64,000 nt of DNA from Variovorax paradoxus (GTDB lineage Bacteria; Pseudomonadota; Gammaproteobacteria; Burkholderiales; Burkholderiaceae_C): positions 73,021-137,020 of the forward strand of contig NZ_JAGGNU010000014.1 of NCBI RefSeq assembly GCF_018614915.1, written 5' to 3'. The notes beneath the pieces were generated by a model, which worked only from the letters and a program-made list of their open reading frames with translations, was not told the DNA's origin and made no database searches. Positions 9,389 to 17,954 of the stretch are shown here, one piece after another (the first letter of the stretch is position 1; each line of letters starts with the position of its first letter). Both the position numbers and the translations under genes were made by a program.

Positions 9389-10297
9389 TCAGGCCGCCTT
9401 GCGCGCCCTGGCGGCGGTCTTCTTCGCAGGCGCCTTGCGGGCGGGCTTCTTCGCCGCCGTCTTCGCCTTGGCCGGTGCGCTGCTCTTGGCGGCCTTGCCG
9501 CCCTTCAGGCTGCGCGACAGCAGCTCGGTGAGGTCGATCACCTCGGCGCCTTCGGAGGGTGCCTCTTCCTCCGGCTGGATCACGGTCTCGGTGTCGCCGG
9601 CCTTGACCTTCTTGTCCACGAGCTTCATCACCTCGTGCTTGAACTCGTCCTTGAAATCCTCCGGCTCCCACTTGCCCGACATGTCCTTGACGAGCTGCTC
9701 GGCCATCTTCATCTCGGCCGCGCTGATCTTCGCGCCCTTGATGCCTTCGGCCGGCAGGTCGAGGCCTTCCGTAGCCTTCACCTCGTCGCCCCAGCGCAGC
9801 AGGTCGAGCACCAGCACCTTGCCGCTGGGCACCAGCGCCGCCAGGTGCTGCTTGGTGGCGATCACCACCTTGGCCAGGCCGATCTTCCCGGTCTTGGCCA
9901 GCACTTCGCGCAAGAGCGCGTAGACCTTGTGCCCCCGGTTGATGGGCGCGACGTAGTAGGGGCGCTCCAGGTAGACGAAGGGAAGTTCCTGGGCGTCGAT
10001 GAAGCGCTGGATCTCGATGGTCTGCGTCGTTCGCGGATACGCCGCCTCGATCTCCTTGGGCGAGATGACCACGTACTTGCCGTCCTCGTACTCGACGCCC
10101 TTGACGATGTCGTCCTTGTCGATTTCCTTGCCGGTCTTCTTGTTGATGCGCTTGTAGCCGACCGGGTCCATGCTGCGCTTGTCGAGCCAGTCGAAATCCA
10201 CGCCCTGCTCGGTCGTGGCCGTGTGCAAGCCGATCGGGATGTGCACCAGCCCGAAGGTGATCGCGCCTTTCCAGAGGGTTCTGCCGCCGGTCGCCAT
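9389..10297 (-). CDS. ku: Ku protein 1 (bacterial NHEJ)
   Basis: The 302-residue protein begins MATGGRTLWKGAITFGLVHIPIGL, the standard bacterial Ku N-terminus (beta-barrel core). It continues with KRINKKTGKEI, YYVAP and ALLREVL blocks. The core ends around residue 255, followed by a lysine/alanine-rich tail (repeated AKK and APAKK units) of about 45 residues, a histone-like DNA-binding extension known in some Ku proteins. Ku forms a ring on DNA ends and recruits LigD. It is divergent from a second, different ku gene at 10460. Confidence 0.95.
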   Translation of the reverse strand: MATGGRTLWKGAITFGLVHIPIGLHTATTEQGVDFDWLDKRSMDPVGYKRINKKTGKEIDKDDIVKGVEYEDGKYVVISPKEIEAAYPRTTQTIEIQRFIDAQELPFVYLERPYYVAPINRGHKVYALLREVLAKTGKIGLAKVVIATKQHLAALVPSGKVLVLDLLRWGDEVKATEGLDLPAEGIKGAKISAAEMKMAEQLVKDMSGKWEPEDFKDEFKHEVMKLVDKKVKAGDTETVIQPEEEAPSEGAEVIDLTELLSRSLKGGKAAKSSAPAKAKTAAKKPARKAPAKKTAARARKAA

Positions 10298-10407
10298 TGC
10301 AAGCTCTCCGTTGCCATTGAAGAGCCGAAATCTAGCGCCGGCACGCCGGCCGCGTGGCGGACAAACCTGCATTCGCTTGCAGGACAGCGGCCTGTGCCTA
10401 TTCACCC

Positions 10408-10436
10408 GACGGCCGAAAGATGGCATGCTGGCCGTC
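10408..10436. promoter_or_regulatory. Inverted repeat in the divergent ku promoter region
   Basis: GACGGCC (10408-10414) and GGCCGTC (10430-10436) are perfect 7-bp arms separated by 15 bases, in the 162-base gap between the two ku genes and 23 bases before the ku2 start. It could be a regulator site or a leader stem-loop. I see no stronger promoter signal in the gap. Confidence 0.35.
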
Positions 10437-10459
10437 CTTCGTCGCTTGAGGAAAATGCC

Positions 10460-11353
10460 ATGGCTGCCCGTTCCATTGCATCGCTGTCGCTCGGCTTCGG
10501 CCTGGTGTCGATCCCCGTGAAGCTGTATTCGGCCACGGAGAGCTCGGCGACCATCCGCTTCAACCTGCTCGCAAAGGACGGCTCTCGCGTCAAGCAGCAA
10601 TACGTCTCCGAGAAGGACCAGACGCTCGTGCCGCGCTCCGAGATGGTCAAGGGCTACGAGTTCGAGAAAGACCGCTACGTCATCTTCCAGCCCGACGAGC
10701 TCAAGGCGCTGGAGGAGGGCGGCAGCCACGTGATCGACATCGTCTCCTTCATCCCCGAGAAGGCGGTGGACCCGCTCTACTACGACAAGGCCTACTTCCT
10801 TGCGCCCGACAAGCGCGGCGGCAAGCCCTACAACCTGCTGAAGGCCGCCATGCAGCAAAGCGGGCGCTGTGCGCTCGCCCGCTGGTCCTGGAAGTCCAAG
10901 CAGTACGTGGTGCAGGTGCGCGCCGGCGACGACGGCCTGGTGCTCCAGCAATTGCTCTTCGCCGACGAGGTCCGGTCCATGAAGGACCTGGAAATCGAAC
11001 AGCTCGCGCCGCCGTCGCCCGCCGAACTCAAGCTCGCGCTGCAGCTCATCGACCAGATCTCCGCCGAGGACTACGACCCCACGCTCTTCGAGGACGAGGA
11101 GAAGAAGCGCGTGCTGGCCGCGATCGACGCCAAGATCGCGGGCGAGGAAGTGGTGGCGGCCGAGCATCCCGAAGATGCTGCCGGCGCCCAGGTCATCGAC
11201 CTCACCGAGATGCTGCGCGCCAGCCTGAGCCGCGCCGCCAAGCCCGGCGCCAAGCAGCCCGCGGCCATCGATAGAAAGGGCGCGAAGCGCGCCCCCCGGC
11301 CGGCCAAGGAGGCCGAACCGGCCCCGCCGGCGCGCGCGCGCATGAAGAAGTGA
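10460..11353 (+). CDS. ku: Ku protein 2 (bacterial NHEJ)
   Basis: A 297-residue Ku paralogue starting MAARSIASLSLGFGLVSIPVKLYSA. The core is readily aligned to ku1 but clearly diverged (RVKQQYVSEKD, PLYYDKAYFLAP, VIDLTEMLRASLSR). The tail after about residue 255 is basic and proline-rich but lacks the repeated AKK units of ku1. Organisms with several Ku proteins, such as Sinorhizobium, use them in different combinations or conditions. Its stop overlaps the GTG start of the MerR/TPR gene, so ku2, MerR/TPR and ligD form one operon. Confidence 0.95.
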   Translation: MAARSIASLSLGFGLVSIPVKLYSATESSATIRFNLLAKDGSRVKQQYVSEKDQTLVPRSEMVKGYEFEKDRYVIFQPDELKALEEGGSHVIDIVSFIPEKAVDPLYYDKAYFLAPDKRGGKPYNLLKAAMQQSGRCALARWSWKSKQYVVQVRAGDDGLVLQQLLFADEVRSMKDLEIEQLAPPSPAELKLALQLIDQISAEDYDPTLFEDEEKKRVLAAIDAKIAGEEVVAAEHPEDAAGAQVIDLTEMLRASLSRAAKPGAKQPAAIDRKGAKRAPRPAKEAEPAPPARARMKK

Positions 11354-12204
11354 GCACCGCGCCGGTCGAGAGCACGCACCCGTACACGCTGCGCGGCGTC
11401 CGGCAGATGCTGGGTCTGACGCGGCATGCCATCTCCAAGCTGATCGAGCTCGGCTTCGTCGACCCCTCGCGGGGCCCCGGGCGCGCCTTGCGCTTTTCGT
11501 TTCGCGACGTCGTGCTGCTGCGCTCGGCGCACGACCTGCGCGTGGCGCGCATCCCCACGCGGCAGATCCTGCGCTCGCTGCGGCGGCTGCGCGAAACGCT
11601 GCCGGCCGAAGTGCCGGTGAGCGGGCTGCGCATCACCGCGGCTGGCGACCGCATCACCGTGCGCGCCGAGGACACGCAGTGGGAGCCCGACACCGGCCAG
11701 CTGGTGATGGACTTCAGCGTGGCGCCGGCGACCGGCTCGGTGAGCTTCATCTCGCAGCGCGCTGCCGAGCCGCCCGCGCCCGAGGCCGACGACGACCTCG
11801 AAGCGCTGTTCGAGACCGCCGAGGAACTGGAAGCCGCCGACCCGGTCGCCGCCGAGGACACCTACCGCCTCATCCTCGAGCAGGACCCGGCGCATGCCCA
11901 CGCCTACCTCAATCTCGGCTTCATGCTGTGCGAGGCCGGCCGCTGCGGCGAGGCCGTGGCGCTCTACGACCAAGGCATCGCGCGCTGCCCCGACGATCCG
12001 CTGATGCACTACAACCGCGCCGTCGCGCTGGAAGAGCTGGGCCGCGTGGCCGCGGCGCTGTCGAGCTACGAGGCCTGCCTGCTTCTTGCGCCCGATTTCG
12101 CCGACGCGCACCAGAACGCCGCGCTGCTCTACGCCAAGGCCGGCCAGAAGCAGCTGGCGATCCGCCACTTCAGCGCCTTCCGCCGGCTGCAGCCGCGCGG
12201 CTAG
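11350..12204 (+). CDS. MerR-type HTH plus TPR protein in the NHEJ operon
   Basis: The 284-residue protein starts at GTG, overlapping the ku2 stop. Residues about 10-80 (YTLRGVRQMLGLTRHAISKLI, then a FSFRDVVLLR helix) form a MerR-like winged HTH. A variable middle with an acidic stretch (EADDDLEAL) leads to three TPR-like repeats at about 165-280 (AHAYLNLGFMLCEAGR, MHYNRAVALEELGR, ADAHQNAALLYAKAGQ). Neither half is a known NHEJ enzyme. Its position between ku2 and ligD suggests a regulator or scaffold for end joining. Function is unproven. Confidence 0.8.
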   Translation: MSTAPVESTHPYTLRGVRQMLGLTRHAISKLIELGFVDPSRGPGRALRFSFRDVVLLRSAHDLRVARIPTRQILRSLRRLRETLPAEVPVSGLRITAAGDRITVRAEDTQWEPDTGQLVMDFSVAPATGSVSFISQRAAEPPAPEADDDLEALFETAEELEAADPVAAEDTYRLILEQDPAHAHAYLNLGFMLCEAGRCGEAVALYDQGIARCPDDPLMHYNRAVALEELGRVAAALSSYEACLLLAPDFADAHQNAALLYAKAGQKQLAIRHFSAFRRLQPRG

Positions 12205-12214
12205 CCGCGACGCC

Positions 12215-14773
12215 ATGGCCCGCGCCGACCCGCTCAAGAAGTACAAGGCCAAGCGCAACTTCGCCGTCACGCCCGAGCCGGCCGAGGGCGGCCGGCAGAG
12301 CGAGCACGCGCGGCAGTTCGTGGTGCAGAAGCACTGGGCCACGCGCCTGCACTACGACTTCCGGCTCGAGCTCGACGGCACCATGATGAGCTGGGCGGTA
12401 CCCAAGGGCCCGAGCTACGACCGCCAGGTGAAGCGCATGGCCATGCACGTCGAGGACCACCCGATCTCGTACAACAGCTTCGAAGGCACGATTCCGCCCA
12501 GGCAGTACGGCGCCGGCAAGGTCGTCATCTGGGACAAGGGCACCTGGGTGCCGATCGGCGACCCGCAAGAGGGCTTGCGCAAGGGCGACCTGAAGTTCGA
12601 GCTGCACGGCTACAAGCTGCGCGGCAAGTGGGTGCTGGTGCGCATCAAGAGCAAGGAGGGCAAGCAGGACGCCTGGCTGCTGATCAAGGAGCGCGATGCC
12701 TTCGAGCGGCCCTCGGCCGAGTTCAGCGTCGTCGACGAGTTTCCGGACAGCGTGGCCGAGCTGCCCATGCCCCAGGTGGAAGAGGCCGTGCCCGCGCCTT
12801 CGCCGGGACCGGCGCCGGTGCCGGCGAAGGCAAAGGCCAAAAAGCCTGCCGCGGCAGGCCGCGGCGCGGGGCTGCCGGCCGGCGCCGTCCCGGCCGAGCT
12901 GCCGCAGAAGCTTTCGCCGCTGCTCGCCACGCTGGTCGATGCGCCGCCCCCGCGTCCCGACGAGTGGATCTACGAGATCAAGTTCGACGGCTACCGCATG
13001 CTCGCGCACATCGGCGAGGGCGGCGGCGTGCGCCTGGTCACGCGCAACGGCCACGACTGGACCAGCCGCCTGCCGCATCTCGCGCGGGCGCTCGCGGGCA
13101 TGAAGCTCGCGCCCGGCTGGCTCGACGGCGAGATCGTCGTGCTCGCCGAATCCGGCAGGACCGATTTCCAGGCGCTGCAGAACGCCTTCGAGAGCGCCAG
13201 CACCAAGGGCATCGTGTTCTTCCTGTTCGACCTGCCCTACTACGACGGCCACGACCTGCGCGGCGTGCCGCTGGTCGAGCGGCGCGAGTTCCTGCGCAGC
13301 CTGCTCGCCGATCCGCCCCCCGGCATCCGCTTCAGCGAGGCCTTCGATGCGTCGCCGCGCGACATCGTCGCCTCGGCCTGCAAGCTGGGGCTCGAAGGCG
13401 TCATCGGCAAGCGCAAGCAGAGCCGCTACGCGTCGCGCCGCTCGGCCGACTGGATCAAGCTCAAGTGCAGCCAGCGGCAGGAGTTCGTCATCGGCGGCTA
13501 CACCGACCCCAAGGGCTCGCGCATCGGCATCGGCTCGCTGCTTCTCGGCGTGCACGACGGCAAGGGCGATCTGGTGTATGCCGGCAAGGTGGGCACCGGC
13601 TTCAACGACCGCTCGCTGGCCGACATGTTGAAGCGCCTGCAGAAGATCGGCATCGACCAGCGGCCTTTTAAGAACCCTACCGAGGACGAGCGCAGCGCGC
13701 ACTGGGTCGAGCCCAGGCTGGTGGCCGAGGTGAGCTACGCCGAGTGGACCGCCGGCGGCCACATCCGCCATGGCGTGTTCCATGCGCTGCGCTCGGACAA
13801 GCCGGCCCGCGCGATCGTGCGCGAGAAGCCGGTGCACCTGAAGGTCACCGATACCGAGCAGGCCGCTGCCGCCGCCGCACCCAGGCCGCCGCCGAAGCTC
13901 AAGGTGAGCCATCCGGAGCGCGTGGTCGACCCGTCGACCGGCGTCACCAAGGTCGAGCTGGTGCGCTTCTACGGCCTGATCGCGCCGCTGATGATGGAAC
14001 ACCTCAAGGGCCGGCCCGTGTCGCTGGTGCGCGCGCCCACCGGCATCAAGGGCGAGCTGTTCTTCCAGAAGCACCTGGACAAGGGGAACATCGAAGGCAT
14101 CCGCCAGCTCGACCCCGCCATCTGGCCCGGGCACGAGCAGCTGCTGGAAGTGGCGGCGCCCGAGGGGCTCGCCGCCGCCGCGCAGATGAACGTGGTCGAG
14201 TTCCACACCTGGAACGCCGTCAAGACCGCCATCGGCAAGCCCGACCGCATGACCTTCGACATCGACCCCGGCGAGGGCGTCGACTGGCCGGCGGTGCAGC
14301 GCGGCACCGAGGTCGTGCGCGTGTTCCTGAACGAGCTGGGCCTGGTCTCCTTCTGCAAGACCAGCGGCGGCAAGGGCCTGCACGTGGTGGTGCCGCTGCG
14401 CAAGGTCTACGACTGGGACACGGTGAAGGATTTTTCCGAGGCCATCGTGAGCCACCTGGCCAGGACGCTGCCGAAGATGTTCGTCGCCAAGAGCGGCCCG
14501 CGCAACCGCGTCGGCAGGATCTTCATCGACTACCTGCGCAACGGCTTCGGCGCCACCACCGCGTGCGCCTGGTCGGCCCGCGCGCGTCCCGGGCTCGGCG
14601 TCTCTGTGCCCATCGCGTGGGCGGAGCTGCACGGCCTGGCCGGCGGCGCGCAATGGACGGTGCAGAACATCCATACGCGGCTGGACAAGGGCAACGAGCC
14701 CTGGAAGGACTATGCGAAGTCGGCGCAGGGGATCGCGGCGGCGATGAAGAGGCTGGGGTTCAGGCCTTCCTAG
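12215..14773 (+). CDS. ligD: Multidomain DNA ligase D (PE-LIG-POL)
   Basis: An 852-residue enzyme with domains in the order phosphoesterase, ligase, polymerase. PE: H40, H46, D48, R50 and H82 match the spacing of the characterised Pseudomonas LigD active site. A proline/alanine/lysine linker spans 190-230. LIG: EIKFDGYR with catalytic K256, and LEGVIGKRK. POL: FDIDPG with D682 and D684 as the metal pair, and SGGKGLHVVVPL. The linker before POL is also alanine/proline-rich. The start lies 10 bases after the MerR/TPR stop. It seals and fills broken ends delivered by Ku. Its stop shares CTAG with the convergent gene. Confidence 0.95.
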   Translation: MARADPLKKYKAKRNFAVTPEPAEGGRQSEHARQFVVQKHWATRLHYDFRLELDGTMMSWAVPKGPSYDRQVKRMAMHVEDHPISYNSFEGTIPPRQYGAGKVVIWDKGTWVPIGDPQEGLRKGDLKFELHGYKLRGKWVLVRIKSKEGKQDAWLLIKERDAFERPSAEFSVVDEFPDSVAELPMPQVEEAVPAPSPGPAPVPAKAKAKKPAAAGRGAGLPAGAVPAELPQKLSPLLATLVDAPPPRPDEWIYEIKFDGYRMLAHIGEGGGVRLVTRNGHDWTSRLPHLARALAGMKLAPGWLDGEIVVLAESGRTDFQALQNAFESASTKGIVFFLFDLPYYDGHDLRGVPLVERREFLRSLLADPPPGIRFSEAFDASPRDIVASACKLGLEGVIGKRKQSRYASRRSADWIKLKCSQRQEFVIGGYTDPKGSRIGIGSLLLGVHDGKGDLVYAGKVGTGFNDRSLADMLKRLQKIGIDQRPFKNPTEDERSAHWVEPRLVAEVSYAEWTAGGHIRHGVFHALRSDKPARAIVREKPVHLKVTDTEQAAAAAAPRPPPKLKVSHPERVVDPSTGVTKVELVRFYGLIAPLMMEHLKGRPVSLVRAPTGIKGELFFQKHLDKGNIEGIRQLDPAIWPGHEQLLEVAAPEGLAAAAQMNVVEFHTWNAVKTAIGKPDRMTFDIDPGEGVDWPAVQRGTEVVRVFLNELGLVSFCKTSGGKGLHVVVPLRKVYDWDTVKDFSEAIVSHLARTLPKMFVAKSGPRNRVGRIFIDYLRNGFGATTACAWSARARPGLGVSVPIAWAELHGLAGGAQWTVQNIHTRLDKGNEPWKDYAKSAQGIAAAMKRLGFRPS

Positions 14774-15849
14774 TCCACTAAGGTCGCATCGACCACCGTC
14801 GGCTCGCCATCGTGCAGCCAGGCGTCGACCAGCGTGTACGACACCGCCAGCATCACCGGCCCGACGAAGATGCCGACCAGCCCGAAGCCGAGCAGCCCGC
14901 CGATCACGCCCGCGAAGATCAGCACCAGCGGCAGGTCGGCGCCGCGGCGGATCAGGATCGGGCGCAGGAAGTTGTCCATGGTGCCGACGATCACCGTCCA
15001 CACCAAGAGGAAGATGCCCCAGCCGGTCGAGCCGCTCCAGAAGACCCAGATCACCGCCGGGGCCAGCACCAGCGTCGGCCCCACCTGCACGATGCACAGC
15101 ATGAACATCACCGCCGTGAGCAGCGCCGCGAAGGGCACGCCGGCGATCGCCAGGCCGATGCCGCCCGTCACCGCCTGCACGATGGCCGTCACGCCCACGC
15201 CCAGCGCCACGCCGCGGATCGCCGCGCCGGCCAGCACCACCGCGTCTTCGCCGCGCTGGCCGCCGAGCTTGAAGCCGAAGCGCCGCACCACCGCCGCCGC
15301 CGATTCGCCGCTCGCATACATCATCCCGGCGATGACGACCGTGAGCACGAACTGCAGGGTCAGCGCGCCCAGCACGCCGGCCTGCGCGAACAGCCATGCC
15401 GTGACCTGCCGGGTATAGGGCGTGATCTTCGCCTCCAGTCCCGCCACGCCCGAGGCCACCAGCTCGTTCCAGGCGACGGTCAGCCTCGGCCCGACCAAGG
15501 GCAGGCGTTCCACCCAGCCGGGCAGGGTGGGCGGGCCCTGGCTGATCAAGGTCCGGAACCAGTTCACCACCTCCTCGGCATTGGCGGCGATGGTCGAGAT
15601 CGCCAGCGTGAGCGGCAGCACGAACACGAGCAGCAGGATCAGCACCATCGCGAGCACCGCCAGGCTGCGGCGCTTCCACAGGCGCGCCTGGATCCAGAGA
15701 AAGGCCGGCCAGGTGGCCACCACCACCATGGCGGCCCAGATCGTCGCGCCGAGGAAGGGGCGCAGGATCCAGAGCGAGGAAGCGATGAGAAGGGCGAGCG
15801 TGAGGACGACGAAAGTCGTCTTGGCGAGGTCGGAGCGGGGGTCGGACAT
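14770..15849 (-). CDS. AI-2E family transporter / permease
   Basis: The 359-residue membrane protein has about seven to eight hydrophobic segments, a hydrophilic stretch near residues 100-150 and the family motif block around VGTMDNFLRPILI followed by PLVLIFAGVIGGL. This is the AI-2E/PerM superfamily, whose members include exporters of autoinducer-2 and Na+/H+ antiporters; the specific substrate cannot be read. MSDPRSD at 15849 is preferred to an upstream start. The gene is convergent with ligD; the stop codons overlap in the palindrome CTAG at 14770-14773. Confidence 0.85.
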   Translation of the reverse strand: MSDPRSDLAKTTFVVLTLALLIASSLWILRPFLGATIWAAMVVVATWPAFLWIQARLWKRRSLAVLAMVLILLLVFVLPLTLAISTIAANAEEVVNWFRTLISQGPPTLPGWVERLPLVGPRLTVAWNELVASGVAGLEAKITPYTRQVTAWLFAQAGVLGALTLQFVLTVVIAGMMYASGESAAAVVRRFGFKLGGQRGEDAVVLAGAAIRGVALGVGVTAIVQAVTGGIGLAIAGVPFAALLTAVMFMLCIVQVGPTLVLAPAVIWVFWSGSTGWGIFLLVWTVIVGTMDNFLRPILIRRGADLPLVLIFAGVIGGLLGFGLVGIFVGPVMLAVSYTLVDAWLHDGEPTVVDATLVD

Positions 15850-16038
15850 GGTGTGAAAGGTGCGGAGTCGTGCCCCGCAGTGTGACCCAAGCGCGGCCAA
15901 GCAAGCCGCTGCCTACACGAGGATGGCTGGACGGCTGATCCGTCGGCCTTCGCGGCAGAGGGATACCCGTGGGGCTGGGAATTCGAAGGACACGGTCGGC
16001 GCTCCCAGCCTCGCCGGCCCGTTTATGGGAGCAAGCGC

Positions 16039-16386
16039 ATGAGCACCATCAGTTCCACCCGCGATGTCATCTCGTCCGAGCGAGTCGAAGGAACCGCGGT
16101 CTACAACGCAGCCGGCGAGAAGCTCGGGACCATCGACGACCTGATGATCGACAAGGTGTCGGGCCAGGTCCGCTATGCGGTCATGGAGTTCGGCGGCTTC
16201 CTCGGAATCGGCACCGACAGGTATCCAGTCCCGTGGAGCATGCTGAAGTACGACACCGCGCAGGACGGCTACGTCGTGCCCCTGGACAAGGACAAGCTCC
16301 AGGGCGCGCCGCGCTATGCGGGCGACAGCGTGCCCGACTACGACGACGCCTACAGCTCGACGATCAACAAGTACTACGGCTTCTAG
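16039..16386 (+). CDS. PRC-barrel domain protein
   Basis: A 115-residue soluble protein. Residues about 13-80 form a PRC barrel: GTAVYNAAGEKLGTIDDLMID, then VRYAVMEFGGFLGIGTDRYPVPW. The tail is acidic and tyrosine-rich (DYDDAYSSTINKYYGF). PRC-barrel proteins of this size are common stress- or envelope-associated proteins in Burkholderiales with no defined reaction. A GGGAG ribosome site lies 10 bases upstream. The 189-base gap before it shows no further feature. Confidence 0.85.
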   Translation: MSTISSTRDVISSERVEGTAVYNAAGEKLGTIDDLMIDKVSGQVRYAVMEFGGFLGIGTDRYPVPWSMLKYDTAQDGYVVPLDKDKLQGAPRYAGDSVPDYDDAYSSTINKYYGF

Positions 16387-16399
16387 GCCGCGACTGCAC

Positions 16400-16606
16400 A
16401 TGGATCCGACCGATAAACCATCGGACGATGCGGCCCCCTCGGGCGCGCCGCCGTCGCGCCCCGGCGACGAGGCGCCGGCCGGCACGCCGGGAACGGGCGA
16501 GGGCCTGTGCCGGCGTTGCGGCGGCTCGGGCAAGACCGAGGACGGCCAGGCCTGCCCCGAGTGCAAGGGCACCGGCAAGGTCACCGTCGGCATCGGCGGC
16601 GCCTGA
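16400..16606 (+). CDS. Small DnaJ-type zinc finger protein
   Basis: A 68-residue protein: a proline/glycine-rich disordered first 38 residues, then CRRCGGSGK and CPECKGTGKV. The two CxxCxGxG-type motifs are one half of the DnaJ central zinc domain and should bind one Zn ion. The start at 16400 is 13 bases after the PRC-barrel stop. Similar mini-proteins are predicted in Burkholderiales but have no known role; a chaperone or RNA-related function would be speculation. Confidence 0.7.
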   Translation: MDPTDKPSDDAAPSGAPPSRPGDEAPAGTPGTGEGLCRRCGGSGKTEDGQACPECKGTGKVTVGIGGA

Positions 16607-16620
16607 GCTGCGGTGCGGCC

Positions 16621-17247
16621 GTGCAACAGCAGCAGCAGCTCTTCGAGGACCAGCAGGCGGCCCTGCACGGCTGGGTGTACGAGACCGGGTTCCTCAGCGC
16701 CGAGGAGGAGGCGGTGTTGCTCGACATCGTGCGGGCGCTGCCGCTCTATGAGATGCGCTACAAGAACTTCGTCGCGCGCCGCCGGGGCATGAGCTTCGGC
16801 GGGCACTACGATTTCGACGCCAACCGGCTGCAGCCCTCGCCGCCGCTGCCGGCATCGCTGGCGCCGCTGCGCGCCAAGGTGGCGGCCTGGCTCAATGTGC
16901 GGCCCGAGGCCTTCACCCATGTGCTGGTGGCCGAATACCGGCCCGGATCGCCGCTCGGCTGGCATCGCGACGTGCCCGATTTCGAGGATGTCGTGGGCGT
17001 CTCGCTGCTCGGCGAAGCCATCCTCGAATTCCGCCGCTATCCGCCTCGCCCGCTGCGGGGCGGTCCGATGGGCGGCCGATTGCAGCTGCGGATCGCGCCG
17101 CGCTCGATCTACCTGATGCGCGGGCCGGCGCGGTGGCAATGGCAGCACAGCGTGAAGCCGACCCAGGCGCTGCGCTATTCCATTACCTTGCGCACCCCTC
17201 GCGGAAAGCCCCTGGCGGGAGAAACGCTGAAAGGATCATCATCATGA
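16621..17247 (+). CDS. AlkB-like Fe(II)/2-oxoglutarate dioxygenase
   Basis: A 208-residue protein from the GTG at 16621; no in-frame ATG gives a sensible start. The iron ligands are H115 and D117 (WHRDVPDF) and H176 (WQHSVKP), with 2-oxoglutarate-binding arginines R185 and R191 in ALRYSITLR. Length and the LGWHRD segment match short AlkB homologues that remove alkyl groups from nucleic acids. A run of glutamines (QQQQQ) follows the start. The stop overlaps the next ATG (ATGA), so the two are translationally coupled. A non-repair oxygenase role cannot be excluded. Confidence 0.85.
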   Translation: MQQQQQLFEDQQAALHGWVYETGFLSAEEEAVLLDIVRALPLYEMRYKNFVARRRGMSFGGHYDFDANRLQPSPPLPASLAPLRAKVAAWLNVRPEAFTHVLVAEYRPGSPLGWHRDVPDFEDVVGVSLLGEAILEFRRYPPRPLRGGPMGGRLQLRIAPRSIYLMRGPARWQWQHSVKPTQALRYSITLRTPRGKPLAGETLKGSSS

Positions 17248-17528
17248 GCAAGAAAGCCCCTGGCGGCACCGGCGACGGCAGCCGGCCCACGACCGATGGC
17301 GGTGTCGACAACATCGGCGCCGGCGAGAAATTCTCCGGCACCCGCACGCAGGCGGGAGAAGAAGCCACCGGCCCCGCGCCGGCCGAGCGCATGGCCGACA
17401 AGCGCAAGAACGTCGAAGCCACGCGCCATGACGACTCGGCGCCTTTCGGCCTCAACGAGGATCTGACGCCCGAGACCAACAAGGAATCGGGGCCTGCGCC
17501 CAACAAGAAGCCCAGGAAAGCGCCCTAG
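17244..17528 (+). CDS. Small disordered hydrophilic protein
   Basis: This 94-residue protein starts at the ATG overlapping the AlkB-like stop. It is rich in Gly, Pro, Lys, Glu and Thr, has no hydrophobic core or cysteine, and ends in a basic PNKKPRKAP. I do not recognise a family. Composition resembles small stress-inducible disordered proteins. The coupled start and in-frame GC-rich codon use support it as real. Confidence 0.6.
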   Translation: MSKKAPGGTGDGSRPTTDGGVDNIGAGEKFSGTRTQAGEEATGPAPAERMADKRKNVEATRHDDSAPFGLNEDLTPETNKESGPAPNKKPRKAP

Positions 17529-17546
17529 CCGCAACCCCGCAGCTCT

Positions 17547-17954
17547 TCAATTGCGCCGCTGGATCATCTTCCACCCGTTACCCGACGGGTCGCGAAAGCC
17601 GGCGTCCACGGTGCCGTAGCGATCCACCGGCTCCTGCGTGAACTCCACCCCCAGGGCAAGCATCCGGTCGTAGGCAGCGCGGCAGTCGTCCACGGTCAGC
17701 ACGAGCGGCGGCATGGCACCTTTGGCCACGATCTCACGCACTGTCTGCGCCGTGGCCGCGTCGAGCACCGGCGGCCCGGGAGTGAACAGGCCGAGCTGGA
17801 ACGTCGGCTGGTCCGGGTGCTGCACCGTGAGCCAGCGATAGTCGCCGTTTCCAACATCCGTGTGGACGCGGAAGCCGAGCTTCGCTACGTAGAAGGCGAG
17901 CGCTTCGTCTTGATCGCGCACATACAAACCGACCACTTCAATGCCCTGATTCAT
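17547..17954 (-). CDS. VOC family (glyoxalase/bleomycin resistance) protein
   Basis: The 135-residue protein has the VOC fold pattern: VVGLYVRDQDEALAFYVAKLGF at the start, ending in FRDPSGNGWKMIQ. Metal-ligand candidates are Glu near the end of each half-module. Members range from lyases to drug-binding proteins and the substrate cannot be told. It starts inside the AraC stop (overlap 17951-17954), so the pair is one operon. Confidence 0.85.
   Translation of the reverse strand: MNQGIEVVGLYVRDQDEALAFYVAKLGFRVHTDVGNGDYRWLTVQHPDQPTFQLGLFTPGPPVLDAATAQTVREIVAKGAMPPLVLTVDDCRAAYDRMLALGVEFTQEPVDRYGTVDAGFRDPSGNGWKMIQRRN

Noticed and set aside
12170..15904. A 1244-codon open frame on the minus strand across ligD and its neighbour
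   Set aside because: It is antisense to clear PE-LIG-POL and AI-2E-type coding sequence; its translation is low-complexity His/Ala/Arg/Gly, typical of a high-GC shadow frame.
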